64,000 bases of DNA from RGIG3701 sp031553595 (GTDB lineage Bacteria; Planctomycetota; Planctomycetia; Pirellulales; Thermoguttaceae). A program made the position numbers and the translations under genes. The notes under the pieces are model-generated. The model worked only from the letters and a program-made list of their open reading frames with translations. It ran no database searches and was not told the origin of the DNA. The first letter of the stretch is position 1. Each line of letters opens with the position of its first letter. The DNA lies in contig JAVBLI010000009.1 of assembly GCA_031553595.1 (NCBI GenBank), positions 387,265-451,264 of the forward strand, read 5' to 3'. Shown here piece after piece: positions 16,871 through 26,046 of the stretch.

Positions 16871-16899
16871 AGTATACCACATCCCGCGTGGTTTGTCAA
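16871..16899 (-). promoter_or_regulatory. sigma70-type promoter of the leuA leader
   Basis: On the minus strand a perfect TTGACA (16899-16894), a 17-bp spacer and TATACT (16876-16871). The spacer contains the inverted repeat ACCAC-N7-GTGGT, a possible operator. The expected start of transcription is near 16864. Confidence 0.85.
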
Positions 16900-16915
16900 G
16901 AGGGGGGAGGGGAAC

Positions 16916-17040
16916 GAATGAGGAATGAGGAAGGAGGAATGATATGGGTGAAATGCGGATACCGTCGACGGAGTGAAAAAGAAGCGTGTTTGATGAGAAT
17001 GATGCATTTATTCCTTATTCCTCACTCCTAATTCCTCATT
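16916..17040. repeat. heptamer palindrome H5 upstream of the leu promoter
   Basis: GAATGAGGAATGAGG units at 16916 and inverse CTCACTCCTAATTCCTCATT at the far end, separated by about 70 bp. It lies between the divergent leuA and PQQ-propeller promoters. Confidence 0.65.
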
Positions 17041-17147
17041 TTTGTGAGTTTTCGCAAAAAAACACTTGAAACCGCCCCCCCGCGTATGGTATGATATAAT
17101 AACTGAATTTTTCTCGGAATTTTTATAAACAGGGGATGAGGGGTAAT

Positions 17148-18710
17148 ATGGCCGGTCATTTTTCGATTTTTCGCGGGTATTTTTGGGCGGGCGTGCTGTT
17201 TTCGGCGACGTTTATGCTGATTTCGGAAGCGTCGGCCCAGCGAGGCGAGAGCGCCAACGGCGTAATTCTCCAGGAAACGGCCAACAGCCGGGGGCTTTTC
17301 CGCCAGTGGCAGAATCAGATTCAGCTCGACGCGGCCCGCGACCGCCTGCGATTCCTGAAAGTGCATGGCGGCACGATCTTCGCCGTGACCGACCAGGGAA
17401 CCGTCAACGCGATCGACGCCGAGTCCGGCTCCACGCTCTGGGCCCAAAAAATCGGCAAGCCCGGCCTGATAACCCAAGCCCCCGGCGTGAGCGATAATTA
17501 CGTCGGCGTGACCAACGGCTCCACGCTCTACATCCTCAACCGCCATACGGGGCGAATCCTGCTGGACACGCGGATGGTCTCCGCCCCGGCGACCGGGCCC
17601 GCGGTTTCCAAATTTCGGGCGTACATCCCCGCGGCCGACGGCATCATGTACTCCTACGATCTCCAGCCGATGGAAGACCCCTACAAGGAATTCAAACTTT
17701 CCGACGACAAACTCACCGAAAGAGAACGTCGCGAACGGCACCTCATCCAACTGGACTCCCTGCGGCTGATGAAATCCGACAAGCCGCCGCTGACGCTCAA
17801 AACGCTCGGCGACGTGGTCTCCCAGCCGATCATTTCGCGGGAGGAATTGCGCCGTGAAAACGTGGCATGGGCCACCGACGACAACCAATTGACCATGTGC
17901 GACACCCCCATCGAGCACGCGATGGTTCTCGACGAAAAATATAACGTCCCGCTGGAGGGCAAAGTGCTGGCGTCCCTCAGCTGCCGGCCTTTCGACGCCA
18001 ATAACCCCCAAAAAACCGGCATCCTTTTCGTCGCGACGAAAGAAGGTTTCGTGTACGGCGTGGAAGAAAACACTGGATTCACGCTCTGGCGTTTCCCGGC
18101 CAGCGAGGAAATTCACAGCACGCCTGTTTACGTCGACGGAGAGCTTTTCGTCGCCACCCTGCTTTCCGGCATGTTCTGCCTGGACGCGGTCACCGGCGGC
18201 GACGGCAACTCGCCCGAAGCGAAATGGTGGTCGCCCCGCATCCGCCAGTTCCTCGCGTGCAGCAAGGCCCGTGTTTACACCGCTGACCACCAGAACAATC
18301 TGGTGATTCTCGACCGTCGTTCCGGGCAGCGGATTTCCACCCTGCCCATCCCGAATCATACGGTGCGCTGTGTGAACGAGCAGACCGACCGGATTTACAT
18401 CGCCACGGAAACCGGCACGGTGCTGTGCCTGCGGGAGACGGCGCTGGACAAGCCGCTGGACTTCATGGTGAAGATGCCGGAAAAGAAAACGAAGGTGGAA
18501 ATCACCGGCGGGAAAAAGACGGATGTGGACGAGGAGGAAGACGACGAAGACGGAAAATCCGGTGGCGGCAGCGATTTCGGCGACGATGATGACGACGACA
18601 CCCCCAGCGGCCCCAAGGGCGGCGGCGATGATGATTTCGGCGACGATGATGATGACTCCGGCGGTTCCGGCGGCGGCGATGACGATGCTTTCGGCGACGA
18701 CGATTTTTAA
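17148..18710 (+). CDS. secreted PQQ-type beta-propeller protein with acidic Gly/Asp tail
   Basis: About 520 residues. A signal segment (FWAGVLFSATFMLISEASA) is followed by WD/PQQ-like blades, e.g. GTVNAIDAESGSTLWAQKIG, GFVYGVEENTGFTLWRFPA and NNLVILDRRSGQRISTLPI. Similar folds act as scaffolds (BamB) or PQQ enzymes; no PQQ catalytic residues are evident, so a scaffold is more likely. The last 60 residues are almost only Asp, Glu, Gly and Ser, in repeated GDDDD blocks. The ATG at 17148 has GAGG at good distance; an ATG at 17136 sits too close to its own purine run. A TTGAAA-18-TATGAT promoter is at about 17064-17093. Confidence 0.8.
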   Translation: MAGHFSIFRGYFWAGVLFSATFMLISEASAQRGESANGVILQETANSRGLFRQWQNQIQLDAARDRLRFLKVHGGTIFAVTDQGTVNAIDAESGSTLWAQKIGKPGLITQAPGVSDNYVGVTNGSTLYILNRHTGRILLDTRMVSAPATGPAVSKFRAYIPAADGIMYSYDLQPMEDPYKEFKLSDDKLTERERRERHLIQLDSLRLMKSDKPPLTLKTLGDVVSQPIISREELRRENVAWATDDNQLTMCDTPIEHAMVLDEKYNVPLEGKVLASLSCRPFDANNPQKTGILFVATKEGFVYGVEENTGFTLWRFPASEEIHSTPVYVDGELFVATLLSGMFCLDAVTGGDGNSPEAKWWSPRIRQFLACSKARVYTADHQNNLVILDRRSGQRISTLPIPNHTVRCVNEQTDRIYIATETGTVLCLRETALDKPLDFMVKMPEKKTKVEITGGKKTDVDEEEDDEDGKSGGGSDFGDDDDDDTPSGPKGGGDDDFGDDDDDSGGSGGGDDDAFGDDDF

Positions 18711-18762
18711 TGTACCGGCTTTCCCGGCTTTTCCATTCGCGTTTTATATAAACGGTTAATTC

Positions 18763-19815
18763 ATGAACACACCGCATCCGAGTTACCATTCCCGCATGAT
18801 GAAGGCCCTGCGTCGCGAGCCGGTGGACTGCACGCCGATTTGGCTTATGCGCCAGGCCGGGCGTTACATGGGCGAGTACCGCGAGGTGCGGGCGACGACG
18901 GGTTTCCTTGAGCTGTGCCGGAATCCGGTGCTTTGCGCGGAGGTCATGCTCACGGCCGTGAGCCGTCTCGGGGTGGACGCGGCCATCATCTTTTCCGATT
19001 TACTGCCGATTTTACAGCCCATGGGCATGGATCTGGAATTCGCGGCGGGAGAGGGCCCCGTGATTCATAACGCGATTCAGGACGCCACGCGGGTGGACAC
19101 GCTGCGTGAGCTGGATGATCCGCAGACGCTGGATTTCGTGTATGAAACCGTGCGGCTGACGCGCGCGGATCTGGCCGAGAACATCCCGGTGATCGGGTTT
19201 TCCGGCGCCCCGTTTACGCTGGCCAGTTACGCCGTGGAGGGCGGTTCGAGCAGGGATTATGCCCGGACGAAGAAGATCATGTACGGGGATGCCGGTGCGT
19301 GGGACGCGCTGATGAGCCGGCTTTCGCGGGCCATTACCGTTTACCTTGCCGAGCAGATTAAGGCCGGCGCGCAGATTGTGCAACTTTTCGACAGTTGGGT
19401 CGGCTGCCTGGGCGTGGCGGATTATGAGCATTACGTGATGCCGTACGTCGCGCGGATCATTTCGGCACTAAAAGCGGAGTTCCCGGACACGCCGGTGATT
19501 AATTTCGCCACGGGGAATCCCATGCTGCTGCCCGCTATCACCCGGGCCGGCGGCGACTGTATCGGCGTCGACTGGCGCATCGAAATCGGCACCGCGTGGG
19601 ACATGATCGGCCAAGACCGTGCCGTGCAGGGAAATCTTGACCCCATGACGCTTTTATCTTCCCCGGATGTTTTCCGCCCGCATGTCGCGCGGATTATGGA
19701 TCAGGTCGGGGGCCGCCCGGGCCACATCTTTAATCTCGGCCATGGCATCCACAAAACCACGCCCGTCGAGCACGCCATCGCGCTGATCGACATGGTGCAC
19801 GCGTGGGGCAATTGA
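18763..19815 (+). CDS. hemE: uroporphyrinogen decarboxylase
   Basis: 350 residues, usual length. It converts uroporphyrinogen III to coproporphyrinogen III in the cytoplasm. The N-terminal substrate loop PIWLMRQAGRYMGEYR, the SDLLPI Asp region and GFSGAPFTLASY are conserved, and FNLGHGIHKTTPVEH closes the protein. It lies 52 bp after the propeller gene on the same strand. No other heme genes are nearby. Its TGA is the first base triplet of a heptamer repeat. Confidence 0.96.
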   Translation: MNTPHPSYHSRMMKALRREPVDCTPIWLMRQAGRYMGEYREVRATTGFLELCRNPVLCAEVMLTAVSRLGVDAAIIFSDLLPILQPMGMDLEFAAGEGPVIHNAIQDATRVDTLRELDDPQTLDFVYETVRLTRADLAENIPVIGFSGAPFTLASYAVEGGSSRDYARTKKIMYGDAGAWDALMSRLSRAITVYLAEQIKAGAQIVQLFDSWVGCLGVADYEHYVMPYVARIISALKAEFPDTPVINFATGNPMLLPAITRAGGDCIGVDWRIEIGTAWDMIGQDRAVQGNLDPMTLLSSPDVFRPHVARIMDQVGGRPGHIFNLGHGIHKTTPVEHAIALIDMVHAWGN

Positions 19816-19880
19816 CAATGGATAATTGACAATGGATAATGAACGCAAGCGTTATGCTGTATCCATTATCAATTGTCAAT
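19811..19880. repeat. heptamer palindrome H6 between convergent hemE and ilvD
   Basis: CAATTGACAATGGATAATTG, an ACGCAAGCGT core and ATCCATTATCAATTGTCAAT. The arms begin in the hemE stop codon and end at the base before the ilvD stop, so the 65-bp gap is wholly repeat. Confidence 0.85.
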
Positions 19881-21695
19881 TTACTTCAGTACCGCTCCGG
19901 TGTCGGCACTGGTGGCCATGCGTGCGTAGCGGGAGAGGTAACCGCGCTGGAAGCGGGGGACGGGTTCCTCCCAGGCTTCCATGCGGGCTTCGATTTCTTC
20001 CGGCGAAAGCAGCACGTTAAGCTTGCGTGCGGGGATGTCGATTTCGATGATGTCGCCGTCGCGCAGAGCGGCGATGGGGCCGCCGGCCGCCGCTTCGGGG
20101 CTGACGTGACCGATGCACGCGCCAGCGGTGCCTCCGGAGAAACGCCCGTCGGTGATCAGGGCCACCGAGTCGTCGAGCTTCATGCCCTTGATCGCAGTCG
20201 TCGGGGCGAGCATTTCCTGCATGCCGGGGCCGCCGCGGGGCCCTTCGTAACGCACGATGACCACGTCGCCCGCCTTCACCTTCCCGGCGACGATGCCGTC
20301 GTACGCTTCGTTTTCGCTGTTGAAAATAACGGCCGGGCCCGTATGCGTGAGCATGTTCGGCAGCACACCCGCGGTCTTCACCACCGCCCCGTTGGGCGCG
20401 AGGTTCCCGAAGAGAATCGCCAGCCCGCCTTCCCGGCTATAAGCATTCGGCACTTCGCGGATGCAGTCGAACACGTCGAATTCCAGCAGCAGCTCGTCAA
20501 CGGTCTTCGCTTTCCGGGGGAAACTCATCGCCGCCATGTTCCGCACATTACTGGGCTCGACGGCGTAAAGCTCGCGCGCCTCAGCCGAAACCGTGTCGGC
20601 CCGCAAGTCCCAATCCGCGATATTTTCACCCAACGTTTTACCGGTGACAGTCGGCGCACCGAGCTTCAAAAGCCCCGGACACCCGCGCAGCACGGAGCCG
20701 AGAATGGAGTGAATACCGCCGGCGTTATGCACGTCCTGAATATGGTAATGGCAGCTCGGCGCGACCTTACACACGTTCGGCGTCCGCCGGCTCAAGTCGT
20801 TAATGCGCCCGATGTCGTACGTCAGCTCGGCCTCGTTCGTGATCGCCAGCGTGTGCAGCACCGTGTTCGTGCTGCCGCCCATGGCCATGTCGAGAATCAT
20901 CGCGTTATCCACGGCGTCCTGCGTGATGATGTCGCGCGGGAGAATTTTCGCGGCGGCGCCTTTTTCCTCGAGTTCGTACACCATCTCAACGATGCGCTTC
21001 GCGGCTTTCTGATACAGCCGTTTCCGTTCGACGCTGGTGGCCAAGAGCGTGCCATTCGTCGGCAGCGCCATCCCCAGCGCCTCGCACAGGCAGTTCATCG
21101 AGTTGGCGGTGAACATGCCGGAGCAGGATCCGCAGCCGGGGCAGCTGATGCGTTCTAGTTCGAGTAACTCCTCGGCCGACATGGCGCCGTTTTGCTTGGC
21201 GGCAGCGCCGATGAAGACGTCGATCAGGTCGAGCCCTTTCCCGTCTTTCCGCCCGGCTTCCATGGGCCCGCCGCTGACGAAAATCGTGGGAATGTTGCAC
21301 CGGACACTGGCCATCAGCATCCCCGGCACGATTTTGTCGCAGTTCGGGATGCAGATCATCGCGTCGAAACAATGCGCGTTGATCATCGTCTCCACCGAGT
21401 CCGCAATCAGCTCCCGACTTGCCAGCGAATACTTCATGCCAGCGTGGCCCATGGCGATTCCGTCGTCGACCGCGATCGTGTTAAAAATGAACGGCACGCC
21501 GCCCGCCTCACGCACACACTGCTTGACGAACTCCGCCACCTTATTCAGGTGCACATGCCCCGGCACGATGTCCGTGTGGCTGCTGCAAACGGCGATGAAC
21601 GGCTTGCCGAAATCCTCTTCCTTCACGCCCGAGGCCCGCAGCAAACTCCGATGCGCCGCCCGCGCGTCGCCCTTTTTGATCGTATCTGAACGCAT
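19881..21695 (-). CDS. ilvD: dihydroxy-acid dehydratase
   Basis: 604 residues, within the family range. It dehydrates 2,3-dihydroxy-acids to the 2-keto acids of isoleucine and valine synthesis, and supplies the leucine precursor used by leuA. Iron-sulfur ligands lie in IPNCDKIVPG and CPGCGSCSGMFTANSMNCL; GGSTNTVLH and TDGRFSGGTAG are conserved substrate regions. The start has a GAAGAGG site. I searched its upstream region for a branched-chain leader peptide and found none. A TATAAT-like box lies about 190 bp upstream on the minus strand. Confidence 0.95.
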   Translation of the reverse strand: MRSDTIKKGDARAAHRSLLRASGVKEEDFGKPFIAVCSSHTDIVPGHVHLNKVAEFVKQCVREAGGVPFIFNTIAVDDGIAMGHAGMKYSLASRELIADSVETMINAHCFDAMICIPNCDKIVPGMLMASVRCNIPTIFVSGGPMEAGRKDGKGLDLIDVFIGAAAKQNGAMSAEELLELERISCPGCGSCSGMFTANSMNCLCEALGMALPTNGTLLATSVERKRLYQKAAKRIVEMVYELEEKGAAAKILPRDIITQDAVDNAMILDMAMGGSTNTVLHTLAITNEAELTYDIGRINDLSRRTPNVCKVAPSCHYHIQDVHNAGGIHSILGSVLRGCPGLLKLGAPTVTGKTLGENIADWDLRADTVSAEARELYAVEPSNVRNMAAMSFPRKAKTVDELLLEFDVFDCIREVPNAYSREGGLAILFGNLAPNGAVVKTAGVLPNMLTHTGPAVIFNSENEAYDGIVAGKVKAGDVVIVRYEGPRGGPGMQEMLAPTTAIKGMKLDDSVALITDGRFSGGTAGACIGHVSPEAAAGGPIAALRDGDIIEIDIPARKLNVLLSPEEIEARMEAWEEPVPRFQRGYLSRYARMATSADTGAVLK

Positions 21696-22060
21696 TTTTT
21701 CCTCTTCCTGATTTTAATTGAATTGATTCCGTTTTTGTGTACCGGCGTTTGTTCTGATGGAGGCGGGCTGTAAGCTTTATGCTTATCGATAACGCATCCA
21801 TCTCAAACGCAAAAATGACTTCGCTGGTCGAGTAGTATGAAACTACCATCGGGTCGCTTGTAGCCCCTTCCCATTCCGCCCAATTTTCATTATATATCAG
21901 CGTTCCATTTTATCACCTTTCCACGTCGCTGTCGAGTGACGGGCAGATTTTTCCCAAAAAATCGCGTTTTGCTCTGGCGGCGACACGGTCTTTTTGCTAG
22001 ACTCCCAACGATATTCGATTATTTCGCAAAAACCGTTATACTTTACGCAAGGAGAGAGAA
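21696..22060. other. intergenic region between divergent ilvD and the 22061 gene
   Basis: 365 bp without a gene. It carries the ilvD 5' leader with a GATATATAAT box on the minus strand and the promoter at 22014-22042 on the plus strand. No leader peptide or obvious hairpin was found. Confidence 0.4.
22014..22042 (+). promoter_or_regulatory. probable sigma70 promoter
   Basis: TTCGAT, 17-bp spacer, TATACT, ending 18 bp before the start codon of the next gene, with AGGAG between. Confidence 0.55.
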
Positions 22061-23170
22061 ATGTTTCGATTACGTAAACGAATCCTTATTTCGCTGATTT
22101 TCGCAACAGTGATCGCCGTGTGTGGGTTCCTGTCCGCTCAGCAGCCCCAGAAACAGCAGTCGTACGGGCTCACCGGCCAGAACGGTCCGTGGATGATCAT
22201 GGCGACCGTTTTCGCGGACGCCGACGAACGCGTGGCATATGATAAAGCCATGAAACTCGTCCAGGAATTTCGCCAGAATAAAATCAATGCGTATATTTAC
22301 GCGAAAAAGCAGGATTCCGACACGACAGACGCCCGCCCGCACTGGGTGTATGATAATGAGGACATTATGAAGGCTCCGACGATTTCGACGAAATATAAAT
22401 ATGTGAACAAAATCTCCACGTGGGAGTTCGCGGTGATGGTGGGGGATTTTCCGGGCCTGAACGATAAAGGGGCGGAAGCGATGCTGAAAAAAGTACGTGA
22501 AATGAACCCTCGTTCTCTGGGCGGCCAGCCGACGCACCCGCTTTTCGGGATGCCGTGGAGTTCGCGGGAGGGAATCGCCCCGCTGGGAAACGCGTTTCTG
22601 ACACCGAATCCGATGATGAAAAAAAGCCCGGTGGATGCCACGCAGCTTGATAAAACCGTGCTCAACGCGAATAAAGAGATCAAGCGTTATTCATTGCTGG
22701 ACTGTCCCGGACAGTATTCCGTCCAGGTGGCCGTGCTCAAGGGCGTGACGACCCTGAATCAGCAGCAGATCATGCGGATTCAGCGCGGCGAGGAAATCGA
22801 CAGCATTAAAACAAAGCAGACGCTGGAAGACGCGGACAAGAAGGCGGTGCGGATGTGCGAACTGATGCGGGCCCAGGGCGTGGAGGCGTATGTTTTTCGC
22901 GATCATTACGCAAGCATCGTTACCGTGGGCAGTTTCGACCGCATCGGCGAAATGCGTGATGGTGAGCTGGTACTCGACCCGGCGATCATGAAAATTTTCA
23001 AAAAATACAGCGCCAAATGCGACCCGCGCGGCGGCGTGCTGGGGATTCGTCAGGAAACGATCGACGGCAAGGAGATGGGCAGTATTCCATACGACATCAC
23101 GCCGAAAATCATCGTAGTGCCACGGCGCCCGGCTATCAGTTCCTTCGGCGGAGGATACGCCGCGCGATAA
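22061..23170 (+). CDS. secreted protein with two SPOR-like halves
   Basis: 369 residues. A basic start and hydrophobic segment (ILISLIFATVIAVCGFLSA) form a signal peptide or anchor. The rest looks like two related modules: residues 45-145 (GPWMIMATVFADADERVAYD, later INAYIYAKK and EFAVMVGDF) and about 225-330 (QYSVQVAVLKG, later GVEAYVFRDHYASIVTVGSF). The pattern of strand, helix with Ala/Leu, AYVY/F strand and V-x-VGxF strand resembles SPOR peptidoglycan-binding repeats, but I infer this by eye. The function is unknown. A terminator follows at 23208. Confidence 0.7.
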   Translation: MFRLRKRILISLIFATVIAVCGFLSAQQPQKQQSYGLTGQNGPWMIMATVFADADERVAYDKAMKLVQEFRQNKINAYIYAKKQDSDTTDARPHWVYDNEDIMKAPTISTKYKYVNKISTWEFAVMVGDFPGLNDKGAEAMLKKVREMNPRSLGGQPTHPLFGMPWSSREGIAPLGNAFLTPNPMMKKSPVDATQLDKTVLNANKEIKRYSLLDCPGQYSVQVAVLKGVTTLNQQQIMRIQRGEEIDSIKTKQTLEDADKKAVRMCELMRAQGVEAYVFRDHYASIVTVGSFDRIGEMRDGELVLDPAIMKIFKKYSAKCDPRGGVLGIRQETIDGKEMGSIPYDITPKIIVVPRRPAISSFGGGYAAR

Positions 23171-23207
23171 AGGGTGCTTATTGCACACACGAAACACGTT
23201 TTTCCAT

Positions 23208-23241
23208 GAAAACCGCTTCAAAACGAGGCGGTTTTCTTTTT
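23208..23241 (+). terminator. intrinsic terminator
   Basis: GAAAACCGCTTC and GAGGCGGTTTTC pair over 12 bp (with one G-U) around AAAAC, followed by TTTTTG. It ends the transcript of the gene at 22061. Confidence 0.88.
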
Positions 23242-23350
23242 GCGTGGGGGAAATTGTATTTTTAGCGGGGCATGGTAAAATTGACAGCAATAATATTATA
23301 GGGGCGGGTGCTCTCAGGGTACGCCATAATTTTAACACAGGAACAAAATC

Positions 23351-25891
23351 ATGTACATTTCACTGGACTGGATTTCCGATTTCGTCGACCTTTCGGGCAT
23401 CACGCCGAAGGAGATTGCGGATCGCCTGACCATGGCCACTGCGGAGGTGGAGGGCTGGGAGATCGTGCGACGGTGTGTGAAGGGTCTGTTTGTCGGCGAG
23501 GTGACGGCGGCGGAGAAAGTTGTCGCCGAGTCCGGAAAAACGCTGACGGCGGTGACGGTCGACTGCGGCGCGGCGGGCGTGTTCCAGTCGGTGTGTGGGG
23601 CGCCGAATTGCCGCGTGGGGGTAAAGGCACCCTTCGCGCCGGCGGGTGTGGAAATTGCGGACGGTGTGAAGATCACGGAATCGGAGCTGGCCGGGCGGAA
23701 AAGCCAGGGCATTCTCTGTTCCGCGCGCGAAATCGGCCTCAGCCGCTGGCATGAAGAGCTGTTCACCCTTCCGGCGGAGGTCGAAAACGGCACGCCGCTG
23801 GAGACGCTCATCCCGGCCGAGGACATGCTGATCGAGGTGGATAATAAAAGCCTCACGCACCGGCCCGACCTCTGGGGGCATTACGGTTTTGCGCGCGAAT
23901 TCGCCGCGATTTTCGGGCGCGAGTTGCGGCCGCTGCCCCAGTTGGATATGACGGAATTTGACGCGCTGCCGCCGGTGAAGGTGAAGGTGGACGATCTGGC
24001 GAACTGCCCGTGTTACGGGTGCGTGGCGCTGGAGATGCCGGTGATTCCGCCCTCGCCGGTGAAGATGCAGGTGCGGCTGCATACACTGGGCCAGCGGACG
24101 ATGGACTTGATGGTGGACGTAACGAATTACGTGATGTTCGAGCTCGGCCAGCCCACGCACGCATTTGACGGCGACCACGTTCAGGCGATTCGCGTGGCGA
24201 ACATCCGTCAGATTTCGGGAAAAGAGCAGATGCCGTTTTCCACGCTGGACGGCCAGGAACGCAAGATGCTCGCGGATGATCTGATGATCTGTAATGATGA
24301 CGGCACCGCGGTGACGCCCATCGGCGTGGCGGGCGTCATGGGTGGGCTGGCGAGTGAAATTAAGCCGGGCACGAAACGTATTTTGCTTGAGAGCGCGAAT
24401 TTCGGCGCGGCGCGCATCCGCCGCACGGCCGTGCGCCTGGATCTGCGGAGTGACGCGTCTCAGCGTTTCGAGAAGAGCCAGCCGCCGGCGAACACGCGCG
24501 TGGCGGCGGGGCGGATTCTGAAGCTGCTGGAGGATTCCGGGGTGGAGTTCGTGGTCACGAGCCGCTTTTCGTGGGATGGTGACCTGAAAGAGGCGTACCG
24601 TCCCCTGGAAATCCCGGCGGGGACGCTGGACCGCATGGCGGGCATGGCGCTGCTGCCGGCGGAGGTGACGGGTATCCTGACGAGCCTCGGATATAAAGCG
24701 GAATTCGCGGCGGACGGAAAATTGAAGGTGGAAATCCCGCCATTTCGCAGTGTGAAGGATATCGCCATCCCGGAGGACATCGCCGAGGAGGTGCTGCGGG
24801 TGTATGGATACGACCGCATTCCGCCGCGGCTGCCCAGCGTGCCGATTCGGCCGTTGCGGATGGATAAGCCCCTGCGTGCCGAGCACAAGGCGCGGAAGCT
24901 GCTGGCCGCCGCCCACGGCTTTATGGAAGTGCATAATTACTCGTGGATGGATGAAAATTGGCTCGCGCACCTGGGTTTCGTGCCGCAGAATACGGTGGAA
25001 TTCCGGAACCCCGCCACGGCGTTTAACCGCTTCCTGCGTGTGACGCTGACGCCGACGCTCATGCAACTGGTGGGCAAGAATCGTGGGAACCGCGACCATT
25101 TCCGCATTTTCGAAATCGGGAACGTGTATACGCAGAAGACGCCGGAAGAGATCGCCGCGACGCCGCAAAATTTGGAGGGGAAACCGCTGCCGCCGGGGGC
25201 CGTCGGACGCGATAAAAACTGGATCGGCCAGTGCTCCGAGCGCACACACCTGGCCGGCGTCAGTTATTCCACGAACGCCCACGGTACGCTGGAAGACCAT
25301 TACCGTAGCGTGAAGGGCGCGCTGGAAGACCTGGCCCAACTGCTGGGCGTGGCGTTCACGTTCACGGCGGGCGTGCCGGAGCATGCGAGCGTCTCGGGGG
25401 CCGCCGCGCCGTGGATGCAGGACGGATACTGGGTGGAGGTGTACCTGGGCAGTGCGAAAGACGGCGTGAAAATCGGCGCCCTGGGCGTGCTGGACGGCAA
25501 GATGCTCCAGACCGTCGTGCCGGAAGGCGGGCAGGTGGTGTGGTTCGAGCTGGAATTTCATAAGCTCGACGCGGCGATTTTCCCGGACTTCAAGCCCGCG
25601 CCGCTGGCGGTGTACCCGATTTCGTGGCAGGATTTTTCGCTGGTCTGGGATCTCGACGCCGGGTATGCTGCGCTTGACGCGACGCTCGCCGCGTTCACAC
25701 ATCCGCTGTTAAAAGGCCGGGATTTTCTCTACTGCTATAAAGGTAAAGGGCTGGAAAAAACGCAGGGCAGTTACACGTGGCGATTCTGGATCGGCGCCGA
25801 CGATCACACGCTCAGCGGCGAAGAAATCGACGATTTTCGTGAAAAATGGCTGAAATTTTTGGAGAGCGCGGGAATCGCGATGCGTGTGTAA
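23351..25891 (+). CDS. pheT: phenylalanyl-tRNA synthetase beta subunit
   Basis: 846 residues. Domain order is normal: N-terminal ALDWISDFVDL, an EMAPII-like tRNA-binding region (about 40-150), B3/B4 with NKSLTHRPDLWGHYGFAREF, B5 near 400-475, the catalytic-like core, and a C-terminal FDX-ACB domain (YPISWQDFSLVWDLDAGYAA). The ATG has an AGGA site. PheS, usually the gene directly upstream, is not in the window. The gene upstream is the unrelated secreted protein, so the two subunits must be encoded apart. Confidence 0.95.
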   Translation: MYISLDWISDFVDLSGITPKEIADRLTMATAEVEGWEIVRRCVKGLFVGEVTAAEKVVAESGKTLTAVTVDCGAAGVFQSVCGAPNCRVGVKAPFAPAGVEIADGVKITESELAGRKSQGILCSAREIGLSRWHEELFTLPAEVENGTPLETLIPAEDMLIEVDNKSLTHRPDLWGHYGFAREFAAIFGRELRPLPQLDMTEFDALPPVKVKVDDLANCPCYGCVALEMPVIPPSPVKMQVRLHTLGQRTMDLMVDVTNYVMFELGQPTHAFDGDHVQAIRVANIRQISGKEQMPFSTLDGQERKMLADDLMICNDDGTAVTPIGVAGVMGGLASEIKPGTKRILLESANFGAARIRRTAVRLDLRSDASQRFEKSQPPANTRVAAGRILKLLEDSGVEFVVTSRFSWDGDLKEAYRPLEIPAGTLDRMAGMALLPAEVTGILTSLGYKAEFAADGKLKVEIPPFRSVKDIAIPEDIAEEVLRVYGYDRIPPRLPSVPIRPLRMDKPLRAEHKARKLLAAAHGFMEVHNYSWMDENWLAHLGFVPQNTVEFRNPATAFNRFLRVTLTPTLMQLVGKNRGNRDHFRIFEIGNVYTQKTPEEIAATPQNLEGKPLPPGAVGRDKNWIGQCSERTHLAGVSYSTNAHGTLEDHYRSVKGALEDLAQLLGVAFTFTAGVPEHASVSGAAAPWMQDGYWVEVYLGSAKDGVKIGALGVLDGKMLQTVVPEGGQVVWFELEFHKLDAAIFPDFKPAPLAVYPISWQDFSLVWDLDAGYAALDATLAAFTHPLLKGRDFLYCYKGKGLEKTQGSYTWRFWIGADDHTLSGEEIDDFREKWLKFLESAGIAMRV

Positions 25892-25903
25892 AAAAAGAAC
25901 AAA

Positions 25904-26018
25904 CAAGAAACAACAGCCGGGAGCGAAGCGGAACGTAGTGACGCGCAGAGACCGGAAAGAATGGCCGAATATTTTTCCAATTCTATCCGGTCTCTGCGCT
26001 AACGGCTGCTGTTTCCTT
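25904..26018. repeat. palindromic element P1, copy C
   Basis: AAACAACAGCCGGGAGCGAAGC and ACGGCTGCTGTTT ends, inner GAGACCGGAAAGAA and TTCTATCCGGTCTC. The right arm has lost about 12 bp (the CATTCCC part) compared with the other copies. Confidence 0.8.
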
Positions 26019-26046
26019 GCTCCAGCAACTTGAAAGGAATCCCACC

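Noticed and set aside
21696..21849. Possible branched-chain leader peptide before ilvD
   Set aside because: The frame there has only scattered Ile/Val/Leu and runs out of frame into ilvD, with no terminator hairpin.
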